From JAGQPD01 sp020426865 (GTDB taxonomy: Bacteria > Planctomycetota > Planctomycetia > Pirellulales > Pirellulaceae): 64,000 nt of DNA. A program made the translations under genes and the position numbers. The notes under the pieces are model-generated. The model had not been told where the DNA came from. It made no database searches and saw only the letters and a list, made by a program, of their open reading frames with translations. The stretch is taken from contig JAWKTN010000014.1 in NCBI GenBank assembly GCA_041399065.1, positions 10,963-74,962 on the forward strand, written 5' to 3'. Positions 25,434 to 34,832 of this stretch are shown here, in pieces. Numbering within the stretch: position 1 is the first letter of the stretch; every line of letters starts with the position of its first letter.

Positions 25434-28400
25434 GTGCACAACATGAGCAGACTGACGGCGTATCGTTGCTCAGTGTTCTTATTGTTGTGCCAATGCGGTC
25501 ACGCGTTGGTCCTTGCAAATGAGTTGTTCGAGGATCGTGTACGGCCAATTCTTGAGCAGCACTGCGTGAGCTGCCATAACGACTCGGATCGAGAAGGCCA
25601 GCTTTCACTACAAACGCGGCAAGCAGCTTTCGCCGACGGTACCATTGTCGCCGGCGATGCCGCAAATAGTCGACTGTTGGAAGTCGTAGCATCGAGTGAT
25701 CGTGCGACGGCCATGCCCAAAGACGCGGCACCGCTGTCCGACGAACAAATTGCCATCTTGCGGAGGTGGATCGACGAAGGGGCCGTGTGGCCCGACGGGG
25801 TGCATCTCGCGGAACCAGTCGCTGCGGATTACGAATGGTGGTCATTGAAGCCGTTGCATGATCCATCGCCACCCGCATTGAGCGACACCTGGATTCGGAA
25901 TCCCATCGACGCATTCATCTTACACAAGCAAAACGAATTGGGTCTGACTCACACCAGGCAGGCCGATCGGCGGACATTGATCCGACGACTAACGTTCGAT
26001 TTGCTCGGGTTGCCACCAAGTCCCGAAGAGGTCGAACAGTTTGTCAATGACCCGGCTGCGGATGCCTACGAGAAGCTCGTCGACCGGTTGCTTGCGTCTC
26101 CACATTATGGCGAGCAATGGGCCCGGCACTGGTTGGATGTTGTCAAGTATGCCGATACGTGCGGCTATGACAAAGACAAACTGCGTCCCAACGCGTGGCC
26201 GTATCGCGACTATGTAATTCGCGCGTTGAATGACGACATGGCATATTCGCAATTCGTGCAGCAGCAGATTGCCGGTGATGTGTTGTTTCCCGATGATCCA
26301 AATGGAGTTGTGGCACTTGGTTTCCTGGCAACGGGCCCTTGGGACTTCATTGGTCACGTGGAGGTACCCGAATCGAAGATCGATGGCCAGGTCGCTCGAA
26401 GCCTCGATCGCGACGATGTGGTCGCCAACGTGATGAATACGTTCTGCAGTGTCACCGTTCAGTGCGCCCGGTGTCATCACCACAAATTTGACCCGATCAC
26501 GCAACAACAATACTACGGCCTGCAAGCGGTCTTCGCTGCGATTGACAAAGCCGATCGACCCTATGATCGCGACCCGCGATTGTTTCAGCAGCGACGCGAA
26601 ATGACTCGGCAATTGGCCGATGCCCGACGGGAGTTGTCGACCGTTGATCAGGAAATCAGAACTGCGGCGGGACCGCAGCTTGTGGAAATTGAGGCGAGGA
26701 TTGCGGAGCTGGGAGAAAAGTCAACAGTACAAAAGGACGCGGAATTCGGCTACCACAGCCAGATTGCTGCCGCTCCTCTGACGCCGAAGTGGGTCTCCGT
26801 CGATCTGGGTGATATTCACCGGATTGCCGCGATCGTACTCCACCCGTGCCACGACGATTATGCACAAATCGGTGCCGGATTCGGTTTTCCCGTTCGCTTT
26901 TCCATTTCCATTTCTACCGACGGTCAAGCGTGGGATATCGTCGATGAAAAACGAACGACGGACTATCCTAATCCAGGGATGAGGGCTTATCAGGTACGGG
27001 ACCTCGAGCGGGACGCGCGCTTTGTGCGGATTGACGTGGAATGCCTGGCCGAACGACAAGATGACTACATCTTCGCACTTGCTGAACTGCAAGCGTTTGA
27101 TGGGGATGGAACCAACGTGGCGCTCGGTTCGGTCGTCGCGGCCGAGGACACAATCGAGGCTCCACCACGTTGGGCTCGGACGAATCTCACTGACGGCAAA
27201 TGGGCAGACGTTGGCGATCCGACCGCCGCGGCTACATTGGCGCAACGGGAAGAGGACAAGGTGGCGTTACTGGCCGGTGCCGAAACGCCCGAGCGAACCG
27301 CGCGGCGAAGCCGCTGGCAACAGCAGGTCGCATCGCTGGATGCCCATTTAAAATCCCTGCCGAAGCCCGAGATGGTATATGCCGCGGCCACGCATTTCGA
27401 ACCGCAAGGAAATTTCAAACCGACAGAAGGAACGCCGCGGACCGTTCATGTGCTCCAGCGTGGCGATGTGCAAAGGCCCGCTGAGCGTGCCTTTCCCGGC
27501 ACGATTTCGCTCGCCGACGATCAGGACGGGCGGTTCGACGAGATTGATTCGGAAGCCGACCGCCGAGTAAGACTGGCGCGTTGGCTCGTCTCACCGGACA
27601 ACCCGCTCGTGTGGCGTTCGATTGTCAACCGCGTGTGGCAGTATCACTTTGGACAGGGCATTGTCAGTTCACCAAACGATTTTGGGCGAATGGGAGATAG
27701 ACCCTCGCATCCGGAATTGCTGGACTGGTTGGCAGTTCGTTTTCGCGACGACGGCCAGTCGCTCAAGCAGCTTCATCGATTGATCGTTACCAGCAGCGTG
27801 TATCGGCAATCGGCGGAAGATACCCCCGAGAACGCTGCCATCGATAGTGGCAATCAATTCCTGTGGCGGATGAATCGTCGCCGACTCGAAGCCGAAGAGA
27901 TTCGCGATGCGATCCTCACCGTGAGTGGTTCTCTCGACCGGACGATGGGGGGCCCGGGATACTATCTGTTTGAGCTGGAAAAAACGGAACACTCGCCGCA
28001 CTACGAATATCACAAGTTCAATCCGCAGGACAAGCGGTCACATCGCCGCAGCGTCTATCGCTTTATCGTGCGTTCCCAGCCGAATCCATGGATGACCACG
28101 CTCGATTGCGCCGACTCTTCGCAAAGCACTCCCAAACGGAACGAAACGCTCACATCGTTACAGGCCCTATCGCTGCTCAACAATCGCTTCAATCTACTGA
28201 TGGCCCAACAGATGGCTGACCGATTGCTACGAGAGGACAGTTCGCTCGATCAACAGGTGAACCGGGCGATGCAACTGTTGATTCAGCGACTGCCGACCAA
28301 CGACGAGCGAATTCTGTTATCGAGCTACGCGGCCGAGCACGGCCTGGCGAACATGTGCCGGTTCTTGTTCAACCTCAGCGAGTTTGTCTATGTCGACTAG
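25434..28400 (+). CDS. Planctomycete cytochrome c protein with DUF1549, discoidin insertion and DUF1553
   Basis: 988 residues from GTG 25434 (AAGGAG 6 nt upstream); an ATG at 25443 with GGAG 8 nt away is almost as good. Order: signal peptide; planctomycete cytochrome c domain with CVSCH at 44-48 and an MPKD motif; DUF1549 (about 150-355) ending with a second CxxCH, CARCHHHKFDPITQQQYY at about 344; a helical linker; an F5/8-type discoidin-like domain (about 450-560, KWVSVDLGDIHRIAAIVLHP); and DUF1553 (about 690-960, NRVWQYHFGQGIVSSPNDFG and LNNRFNLLMAQQMADRL). It overlaps the DUF1501 gene by 11 bp, a translationally coupled pair typical of planctomycetes. Exported; the substrate is unknown. 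Confidence 0.93.
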   Translation: MHNMSRLTAYRCSVFLLLCQCGHALVLANELFEDRVRPILEQHCVSCHNDSDREGQLSLQTRQAAFADGTIVAGDAANSRLLEVVASSDRATAMPKDAAPLSDEQIAILRRWIDEGAVWPDGVHLAEPVAADYEWWSLKPLHDPSPPALSDTWIRNPIDAFILHKQNELGLTHTRQADRRTLIRRLTFDLLGLPPSPEEVEQFVNDPAADAYEKLVDRLLASPHYGEQWARHWLDVVKYADTCGYDKDKLRPNAWPYRDYVIRALNDDMAYSQFVQQQIAGDVLFPDDPNGVVALGFLATGPWDFIGHVEVPESKIDGQVARSLDRDDVVANVMNTFCSVTVQCARCHHHKFDPITQQQYYGLQAVFAAIDKADRPYDRDPRLFQQRREMTRQLADARRELSTVDQEIRTAAGPQLVEIEARIAELGEKSTVQKDAEFGYHSQIAAAPLTPKWVSVDLGDIHRIAAIVLHPCHDDYAQIGAGFGFPVRFSISISTDGQAWDIVDEKRTTDYPNPGMRAYQVRDLERDARFVRIDVECLAERQDDYIFALAELQAFDGDGTNVALGSVVAAEDTIEAPPRWARTNLTDGKWADVGDPTAAATLAQREEDKVALLAGAETPERTARRSRWQQQVASLDAHLKSLPKPEMVYAAATHFEPQGNFKPTEGTPRTVHVLQRGDVQRPAERAFPGTISLADDQDGRFDEIDSEADRRVRLARWLVSPDNPLVWRSIVNRVWQYHFGQGIVSSPNDFGRMGDRPSHPELLDWLAVRFRDDGQSLKQLHRLIVTSSVYRQSAEDTPENAAIDSGNQFLWRMNRRRLEAEEIRDAILTVSGSLDRTMGGPGYYLFELEKTEHSPHYEYHKFNPQDKRSHRRSVYRFIVRSQPNPWMTTLDCADSSQSTPKRNETLTSLQALSLLNNRFNLLMAQQMADRLLREDSSLDQQVNRAMQLLIQRLPTNDERILLSSYAAEHGLANMCRFLFNLSEFVYVD

Positions 28401-29889
28401 CAGGCGAAGAAACTGGAACGAGAATCGACACGTTGCCGTGCGTCAAGCGGAAGTAACTCGCCGGCACGCCGTTGGTTGTGGCATGGCGACATTTGGCGGA
28501 TTGGCCCTATCGATGATGTTGCACAGCGAGTCCGCCGCGTCCGATGGTGCAGTGCGCGTCTTGCATCATGCGCCGCGAGCCAAGCACGTGATCCAATTGT
28601 TTATGGCGGGAGCCGCCAGTCAAATCGACTTGTGGGATCACAAGCCGATGTTGGAAAAGTATCATGGACAACCTTCTGACTTTGGAGAACATGTCGAGGC
28701 GTTTCAGGACGGGCTTGGACCCTGGATGCGTTCGCCATTTCAGTTTTCGCCGCACGGCAAGTGCGGCAAGATGATCAGCGAAGTTGTCGCGCCGCTGGGC
28801 GAATGTGTGGACGAGATCGCCTTCATTCACAACATGACTGGAAAGACGGGCGTACATTCGCAAGCCACGTACTTGCAGGCTACCGGTTTTCAATTGCCCG
28901 GGTTCCCCGGCATGGGTGCATGGGTCAGTTATGCCTTGGGAGCCATCAACGACAACTTACCTACATTCGTCGTGCTACCGGACCACCGTGGCTATGCCAG
29001 CAACGGACCCAAAAATTGGGGTTCGGCGTTCTTACCCGCAAGTAATCAAGGTACAGCGATCTTTCCGCAGCGCAACAATCCGATTGAAGATTTGTTTCCG
29101 CAAGCCGAGTATGCAACGGCCAGATCGGACCGCGATGGACTTGCCGTCTTGCAGCAACTGAATCGTCAATACGAGCATGCTCGGTCCGGCGACACGCGTT
29201 TGGATGCACGCATCCGATCGTACGAGCTTGCCGCTCGAATGCAATTGAGCGCGCCGGAGGCGCTGGATATCTCACAGGAGCCGGAATACATTCTGAAGAT
29301 GTACGGTTTGGATCGGCAGGGCGCCACGTACCCCGATGAAATCAATCCGGCTGAGGAGGCTGAATACTTCGGCCGAAAATGCTTGATTGCCAGGAGGTTC
29401 GTTGAGCGTGGCGTGCGGTTCGTGCAGATTTGGTCCGGCAACGACAATAGCTTTCCTCGTCGCAATTGGGATAGTCACGAAGATATCCAGCGCGACCATG
29501 GTCCTCTGGCGATGGGGATGGCCGTTGGTACGGCGGCGTTGTTGAAAGACCTTAAACAACGTGGACTGTTGGACGATACAATCGTCCTCTGGACGACCGA
29601 ATTTGGACGGATGCCGAGCACGCAAGGCAGTAAAGGGCGCGATCATAATCCGCACGTGTTTACGAATTGGCTGTGCGGTGGCGGGATCCAAGGTGGGATC
29701 ACACACGGTCCGTCCGACCAATGGGGCTATAAACCGCTCGACCGCAGCCGCCCAACTCAGGTCTACGATGTCCATGCCACGATCCTGCACTTACTGGGAG
29801 TCGATCACAAACGGCTGACCGTTCGGCACAACGGCATCGATCGACGATTGACGGACGTGCATGGCGACGTGATTGAGGCGATCATTTAA
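28390..29889 (+). CDS. DUF1501 protein
   Basis: 499 residues from ATG 28390, inside the last codons of the upstream gene; TTG 28384 is an alternative. The N-terminus has an arginine-rich Tat-like segment (EVTRRHAVGCGMATFGGLALSMML). DUF1501 features: KHVIQLFMAGAASQIDLWDHKP, FIHNMTGKTGVHSQATYLQATG, WTTEFGRMPSTQG, GRDHNPHVFTNWLCGGGIQGG and a C-terminal DVHATILHLLGVDH. The fold resembles alkaline phosphatase and sulfatase superfamily enzymes, and the His/Asp residues may bind metal. The activity is unproven. Eleven-base overlap with the DUF1553 partner implies co-expression and probably a shared exported complex. Confidence 0.92.
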   Translation: MSTSRRRNWNENRHVAVRQAEVTRRHAVGCGMATFGGLALSMMLHSESAASDGAVRVLHHAPRAKHVIQLFMAGAASQIDLWDHKPMLEKYHGQPSDFGEHVEAFQDGLGPWMRSPFQFSPHGKCGKMISEVVAPLGECVDEIAFIHNMTGKTGVHSQATYLQATGFQLPGFPGMGAWVSYALGAINDNLPTFVVLPDHRGYASNGPKNWGSAFLPASNQGTAIFPQRNNPIEDLFPQAEYATARSDRDGLAVLQQLNRQYEHARSGDTRLDARIRSYELAARMQLSAPEALDISQEPEYILKMYGLDRQGATYPDEINPAEEAEYFGRKCLIARRFVERGVRFVQIWSGNDNSFPRRNWDSHEDIQRDHGPLAMGMAVGTAALLKDLKQRGLLDDTIVLWTTEFGRMPSTQGSKGRDHNPHVFTNWLCGGGIQGGITHGPSDQWGYKPLDRSRPTQVYDVHATILHLLGVDHKRLTVRHNGIDRRLTDVHGDVIEAII

Positions 29890-30196
29890 ATCATGAGGCG
29901 CTACGCGATCGTCCGCTAGTGTTATTCAACCGATTCTCGTCAGCGATGCTGCCTCGCACCAGGGAACAGACCCGTGCGATAGCCTCCAATGTTCCACGGC
30001 TGACCCAGCCGTCCCTTTCAAACGAGCCACGCATTCATCCGTACTAATTTGTGGATAATACATATTCCACAAATTAGGCGCAAGGATCCTGGGGATGGGA
30101 CAGTGAAGCTGGGACAGGCGGAAAACGGCTACGGCTGGGACAGCCAGGGAACTTTACCTGGGGCAGCCGTGGTGACGACTGACAGCCGTGGTGACG
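29890..30196. other. Intergenic region, 307 bp, between convergent genes
   Basis: It holds the 34-bp inverted repeat at 30044-30077 and short repeats of CAGCCGTGGTGACG (30164-30177 and 30183-30196) just before the sulfotransferase stop. No coding sequence is supported. Confidence 0.5.
30044..30077. repeat. AT-rich inverted repeat, 12-bp perfect arms
   Basis: CTAATTTGTGGA (30044-30055) faces TCCACAAATTAG (30066-30077) across a 10-nt spacer, TAATACATAT. It is much more AT-rich than the surroundings and has no T run. The arm and spacer sizes resemble a dimeric regulator operator, but it lies between the 3' ends of convergent genes, where an operator is unexpected. Confidence 0.8.
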
Positions 30197-31720
30197 TTAT
30201 TCATATCCTAGCTCGTGCAGGAGCGGGTCGAGGATCTGCAGCACAGGCGCAAGCTGGCGTTCGTAGTTTCTCCAACGTGCGACGGAACGCTGGTAAATGG
30301 GTCTGGTAATATCGTCGTACGTCGGTGTTCGGATCGCTCGTTGCGCGCTACGCTGTTCGACTTGCAGGACATCGGGTTGCCAGTCGAGTCCCAGGAAGCC
30401 AAAAATGCGCTGCGTTTCGCAAACCTGATCGGAGACGAGATCTTCGTAGCGAGCTTCGTGCGTAGGCCAAGCGAGTCGTTCACGCAAATAAATCCAATGC
30501 AGCATACAGTCGCGATAGAACCTGGCACTCTCGTCGATCGAGATCGCCGACGCACTGCTCCAGTCCAGCGGTACCATCGTGAAGAAGTAACTGATCACGA
30601 CGTCGCGGGGATCGCGCAGCGGCATGAGCACTTTCGCATCGGGAAACAGCCGCAACGGCAGCGGCAGGTCGGGCGTCAGCATTGGGTCCTTTTCGATCAG
30701 CATGCGACCGCCGACCGGCCCCCATAGATACGCCTCGGTGAACCGAAGATACGTCTGGCGACCTGCGTCAATCTGCGCGCGATCGAACGCGCGAATCTCA
30801 ATCATCGCATCCGCAACATCGGCCGGCTCGCGAACGATCGGTGAAATGAATTGCGATGCCAACACTCCCGATTCGTCGGTACCGATGCAACGGGGATGGG
30901 CGGAGATGATCTGTTCCAGGAGTGTTGTTCCCGAGCGAGGGAAGCCGGCCATCAGAGTGATTGACATGGGATTTGCCAGTGTCGACGACGCCGTGTGCCA
31001 ACGGCTCAAGTCGGCGTCGGTCGTCGATGTCGTAAGCTCCTTTTGACGTGTACGAATCGCATAGGACTTTGCCAGACTCGGTGCCGCTTGCGACGAAAGC
31101 ATTGACTTGGCCAACAGTAATTCTGACCAGGCCTCGTCGAAACGCCCGACACGGTCGAGGCAGGCCGCCAGTTCGTAGCGCAGCCCCCAGTCCCATGCGT
31201 CCTCATAACGTGCCAGGTGCTGTTGAAGCCGATGGATCGCCGCGTCGAACTCGCCGCGGCGTCTTTCGATGTGGGCCAGCAGCCGCACCGGGCGCGGTGC
31301 CGCTGGGGCCAATGCCAACGATCGAGTGGCATAGTCCCAGGCTTCGCTCAATTCGTTGTTGCGTTCCAGGCAGCCGGCCAACAGCTCGTAGTTCTCGGCG
31401 TCACCGTCGCACGCAACCGCACTGCGCATGGCAGCAACCGCCTTCTCGAATTGACCAATACTGAAGTATCGCCGCGCGATCAATCGGCAGAGTGCCGGCG
31501 AAGATTGCGCGTCATTCACAACGGTATCGAACAGTCGACTGGCTTCTTGAACTGAGTAGACACTCCATAGCAAAAAGCCGTGCTCAGCAATCAAGTCCGG
31601 CGATGCGTTTCCGGTCGACGTGGCGGTTGCGTACAACTCCTGTGCACGCAACAGTTCGCCACGTCCGATTGCCGCCAACGCCGACTCATGAACCGCGCGC
31701 TCGCCGTCTGTCATCGACAT
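30197..31720 (-). CDS. TPR-domain sulfotransferase
   Basis: 507 residues. Residues about 10-220 are TPR-like helical repeats (AQELYATATSTGNASPDLIAEHG, ALCRLIARRYFSIGQFEKAVAAMRSA, YELLAGCLERNNELSEAWDYATRSLA). Residues about 250-480 are a Sulfotransfer domain: the PAPS 5'-phosphosulfate loop MAGFPRSGTTLLEQ at about 257-270, then VLMPLRDPRDVVISYFF for the 3'-phosphate site. It transfers sulfate from PAPS to an acceptor; TPR-fused forms occur in planctomycetes and alphaproteobacteria. There is only 24 nt between it and the upstream PEP-CTERM gene, so the two are probably cotranscribed. With two sulfatases nearby, sulfated glycans are a likely theme. Confidence 0.88.
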   Translation of the reverse strand: MSMTDGERAVHESALAAIGRGELLRAQELYATATSTGNASPDLIAEHGFLLWSVYSVQEASRLFDTVVNDAQSSPALCRLIARRYFSIGQFEKAVAAMRSAVACDGDAENYELLAGCLERNNELSEAWDYATRSLALAPAAPRPVRLLAHIERRRGEFDAAIHRLQQHLARYEDAWDWGLRYELAACLDRVGRFDEAWSELLLAKSMLSSQAAPSLAKSYAIRTRQKELTTSTTDADLSRWHTASSTLANPMSITLMAGFPRSGTTLLEQIISAHPRCIGTDESGVLASQFISPIVREPADVADAMIEIRAFDRAQIDAGRQTYLRFTEAYLWGPVGGRMLIEKDPMLTPDLPLPLRLFPDAKVLMPLRDPRDVVISYFFTMVPLDWSSASAISIDESARFYRDCMLHWIYLRERLAWPTHEARYEDLVSDQVCETQRIFGFLGLDWQPDVLQVEQRSAQRAIRTPTYDDITRPIYQRSVARWRNYERQLAPVLQILDPLLHELGYE

Positions 31721-31744
31721 TGAATCGATTTTCCGAATGCCGCC

Positions 31745-32368
31745 CTACGAACGGCGTCGTCGCATGGCCAATGCACCCAATCCAGCCAGGCCGGCCAGTG
31801 CCAACGATGTCGGCTCGGGTACCACGGATTCGACAAACGTCAAATTGTCCAGCGCTACATATGATCCAACCCCGGACACCTTAGTGAACGTCAATGTAAG
31901 CGTTTCACCAAGCGCACCACTGCCGCTGGCCGGTGAGATGGCGGTGCGCCCCCCGTTTCCGCCTTTGGCATCACTAAAGTCGTCCCAACTGCCGCTGTCG
32001 ATCAGACCGTTTGCGGAACCTTCGATCTTCCAGTCGATCACGGTATCCCCACCTCCAGCCCACTCGTCCAGGTCGAACGACGAAATACTGACACTACCAT
32101 TGGCCGAGGTAGGTGCGAAGGAGACCCAGAGCTCCGATCCGTCCAATTGGTAAACATCTCCCCGACCATCCCAGTCGGCGTATTGGTCCCAAGCCGCCGC
32201 ATTCCACGTCACCGTTGTCTGCGCCGTCGAACCATGATCGGCAGGAACCTCGGCGTTGGTGCCACCCAAACCTTCGAGCACGACCGTGTCCGCCTGAGCA
32301 GTAGCTATGCCAAGCCCGCCGGCAGCGGCCGAAAGTGCCAGTTTTCTTTTCCAGTTTCGTACGATCAT
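31745..32368 (-). CDS. Exported PEP-CTERM protein
   Basis: 207 residues. ATG 32368 has AAGGGC about 7 nt upstream. A signal peptide (KLALSAAAGGLGIATAQA) is followed by a beta-sandwich-like region with Gly/Asp/Ser/Trp composition (VTWNAAAWDQYADWDGRGDV, WVSFAPTSANGSVSISSFDL) and a YVALDNLTF strand near the end. It closes with a PEP-CTERM tag (VPEPTSLALAGLAGLGALAMRRRR). No dockerin is present, unlike the three PEP-CTERM proteins at 12-17 kb. It is probably surface-exposed or released after exosortase processing; the ligand is unknown. It leads the two-gene unit with the sulfotransferase. Confidence 0.85.
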   Translation of the reverse strand: MIVRNWKRKLALSAAAGGLGIATAQADTVVLEGLGGTNAEVPADHGSTAQTTVTWNAAAWDQYADWDGRGDVYQLDGSELWVSFAPTSANGSVSISSFDLDEWAGGGDTVIDWKIEGSANGLIDSGSWDDFSDAKGGNGGRTAISPASGSGALGETLTLTFTKVSGVGSYVALDNLTFVESVVPEPTSLALAGLAGLGALAMRRRRS

Positions 32369-32550
32369 GAGCAGCCCTTTTTCAATGATGTTGACGAAAG
32401 ATCTTCCAACGAATTGAACTCCCCCAGTCTAAATGCCACGGAGTCCGCTGGCAATCATTTTTCACTCTTCTTCATCAACGATTCATCCTTCTGGCCCCCG
32501 CACTCCAACACCACACACGTCCATTTCTGACGCCCCACCCTGATAATGCA

Positions 32551-33813
32551 TTAAACGGTTTTTGTTGAATTTTTCACAAAATCCATCGTTTGCCGTTGAC
32601 GTTGCTGGACGTAGCCCCTGGCTTTTTCCACCTTTTGCCGCGCTCGATCGGGATACTCAGCCAGGGACAATACGGCAGGAACGATCTGCGGATGGTCCGT
32701 GGGGTCATCCAGGTCGAACAGCCAATCGTCCAGGCCAATGTCGCGCCACATGAATCCTTTGCTGGTTTGCTCTTCGAACCGGCATACGATTGCTGGCACA
32801 CCGTTGCCGACCGCCATAATCGGGGAGTGCATTTCGCTACCGAAGAGGCCAGCGCTACGAACGTAGATGCTGAGTGCCTCGTCGGTCAGCCAGAATGAAT
32901 CTCGCCAGACGACCTGTGGCTTCACGTCTTCCGGAAGTTTTTCCCAAAACATTTCGCGCCCTACCGCCATTTGTGTTGCATCCTCGGGGCAGAGCAGCAC
33001 CTTGTAGGACGTCTGACGCGCTATTGCCACAATGGCTTTGCGCAACTCGAGATGGTCGCGTTCCTTCATCATTTCATTTCGGCGATGACGTTCGGCGTCG
33101 AACGGGCGATTCTTGGCCGGAATTGTCCAGTAGGGGGTATAGCGCAGACGAGAAAGGCAGCACAAGTATTTTCCCACCTCAAGGTCATGCTCCTTCAAGA
33201 ATCGGCTGGCCTTGTCGTCATCGCGAAGGTCACAGGCGAATGCCCCGTCAGGTCCGTACTCCATGACCTTGCACGTGACTCCTTCGTTTCGAGCTCGTGC
33301 CAACGATACCGAATCGCGAAAGTATACGAATCGCGCCTGGCTCAGCAGCTCCGCATCATTGCCAGTACTGAACGAGCCGTGAGTGATACCATAGACCCCA
33401 AATGGTTTGCCGGTATGCTTGACGAATGCTACCAGGTCTTTGGCGGCGACCAACGACGGTCCCGAACCATGCAAAAAGAAACTGGACCACGCAATGGCAT
33501 CGGACAATTCTGAGTTGCTCGCCTTTCCGTCGGTGCCGATCGAGCCTTTGACGATTGCCAAATTGGGAAACCGCCTACGAAGCATTGCGGCAACTTCTTC
33601 GGAAAGGTCGCCCGATGCCCACAACGTCACTTCGGCTTCGGGAATGTACTGCCCGAGTAACCGCAGGACGCCCGGCGTGTGAGCGATATCGCCGATGTTT
33701 ACGACCTGCCACGACGAACGCAGCAACACGCGTGGTGCTCGCGGCAATTCCGCAAATGCCTGGGCACAACACGCCACCAAAGGCACTGACTTGAGAAACT
33801 CACGTCGCTTCAT
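32551..33813 (-). CDS. Tat-signal polysaccharide pyruvyl transferase-like protein
   Basis: 420 residues. It starts MKRREFLKSVPLVACCAQAFA, a twin-arginine-like signal with an Ala-x-Ala-type end. The remainder fits the polysaccharide pyruvyl transferase domain (PF04230): VVNIGDIAHTPGVLRLLGQYIPEAEVTLWASG early, FGVYGITHGSFSTGNDAELL, YFRDSVSLARARNEGVTCKVMEYGPDGAFACDL, and a second Rossmann-like half ending SAGLFGSEMHSPIMAVGNGVPAIVC. Known family members add ketal pyruvate to cell-wall glycans in the cytoplasm, using phosphoenolpyruvate. An export signal is unexpected and suggests a changed role, perhaps hydrolytic or binding. It is divergent from the SDR gene at 33917. Confidence 0.8.
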   Translation of the reverse strand: MKRREFLKSVPLVACCAQAFAELPRAPRVLLRSSWQVVNIGDIAHTPGVLRLLGQYIPEAEVTLWASGDLSEEVAAMLRRRFPNLAIVKGSIGTDGKASNSELSDAIAWSSFFLHGSGPSLVAAKDLVAFVKHTGKPFGVYGITHGSFSTGNDAELLSQARFVYFRDSVSLARARNEGVTCKVMEYGPDGAFACDLRDDDKASRFLKEHDLEVGKYLCCLSRLRYTPYWTIPAKNRPFDAERHRRNEMMKERDHLELRKAIVAIARQTSYKVLLCPEDATQMAVGREMFWEKLPEDVKPQVVWRDSFWLTDEALSIYVRSAGLFGSEMHSPIMAVGNGVPAIVCRFEEQTSKGFMWRDIGLDDWLFDLDDPTDHPQIVPAVLSLAEYPDRARQKVEKARGYVQQRQRQTMDFVKNSTKTV

Positions 33814-33916
33814 GGCTGGATTCCTGATAGTATTGATTGACCAGGGTCAGTTTACGTTAACATGTTAGCGATTTGTTGCCTTGACTTTCTTCCCGGTTTT
33901 GATTGTACGAAAGTAG

Positions 33917-34756
33917 ATGACCATGTCGAGTCTGGCAAACCGCACCTTATTCATTACCGGAGCGAGTCGGGGGATCGGCAAGGCGATCGCCCTGCGTGCA
34001 GCTCGAGATGGTGCCAACATCGTGGTGGCCGCAAAAACGGACAAGCCCGATCCACGGCTCCCAGGCACGGTGCACTCGGCGGTCGAAGAAATCCAACAGG
34101 CCGGCGGTCGCGGCCTGGCCTGCATCACCGATATTCGTTCCGAGGAACAGGTCCAAGCTGCAATCGACCAGGCGGTCTCCACGTTTGGTGGTATCGATAT
34201 CTTGGTCAATAACGCCAGCGCCATCCAATTGACAGGTACGCTGAACACCAACATGAAACGTTTCGACTTGATGCATGCCGTTAACGTTCGCGGTACATTT
34301 CTGTGCTCGCAAGCGGCGCTGCCCCACCTGATGAATTCGGGAAACCCACATATTCTCAACATTTCGCCACCACTGAATCTCGATCCCGGCTGGTTCGCCG
34401 GACACGTGGCATACACAATGGCCAAGTATGGGATGAGCATGTGCGTGCTGGGGATGGCACGCGAGTTTCAAGAAGCTGGCGTCGCCGTGAACGCTCTGTG
34501 GCCCAAGACGGCGATCGCCACAGCAGCCGTGATGAATTTGTTAGGGGGCGAGCAGGCGATCCAGCGCTGCCGCAAGCCGGAAATCATGGCCGATGCGGCA
34601 CACTACGTTCTCACTCAACCCAGCCGCGACTGCACGGGTAATTTCTTGGTGGATGAAGACGTACTGCTACGCGCTGGTGTCAGTGACCTGTCTCAATACG
34701 CCGTCGGTTCCGCCGATGATCTTTGGCCCGACTTCTTTCTCGGCGCGGCACCATAG
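33917..34756 (+). CDS. Short-chain dehydrogenase/reductase, HSDL2-like
   Basis: 279 residues. Classical SDR: cofactor motif TGASRGIGKAIA at about 14-25, NNAS (about 98-101) and catalytic YTMAK (about 162-166). The insert KTDKPDPRLPGTVHSAVEEIQQAGG after the first beta-alpha pair and the end FLVDEDVLLRAGVSDLSQYAV are characteristic of hydroxysteroid dehydrogenase-like protein 2 (HSDL2) and bacterial relatives. It probably uses NADP(H) because a basic/hydroxyl segment follows the second strand. The substrate is unknown. ATG 33917 is followed by a second ATG two codons on; either could be used. Confidence 0.9.
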   Translation: MTMSSLANRTLFITGASRGIGKAIALRAARDGANIVVAAKTDKPDPRLPGTVHSAVEEIQQAGGRGLACITDIRSEEQVQAAIDQAVSTFGGIDILVNNASAIQLTGTLNTNMKRFDLMHAVNVRGTFLCSQAALPHLMNSGNPHILNISPPLNLDPGWFAGHVAYTMAKYGMSMCVLGMAREFQEAGVAVNALWPKTAIATAAVMNLLGGEQAIQRCRKPEIMADAAHYVLTQPSRDCTGNFLVDEDVLLRAGVSDLSQYAVGSADDLWPDFFLGAAP

Positions 34757-34832
34757 CCGCTACGGCGTCGTGTGCGTCAACACTTTGAACGTCAAAGTGG
34801 CAGTCGGTTTCGCCGCATCCAAATCGCGTCGA

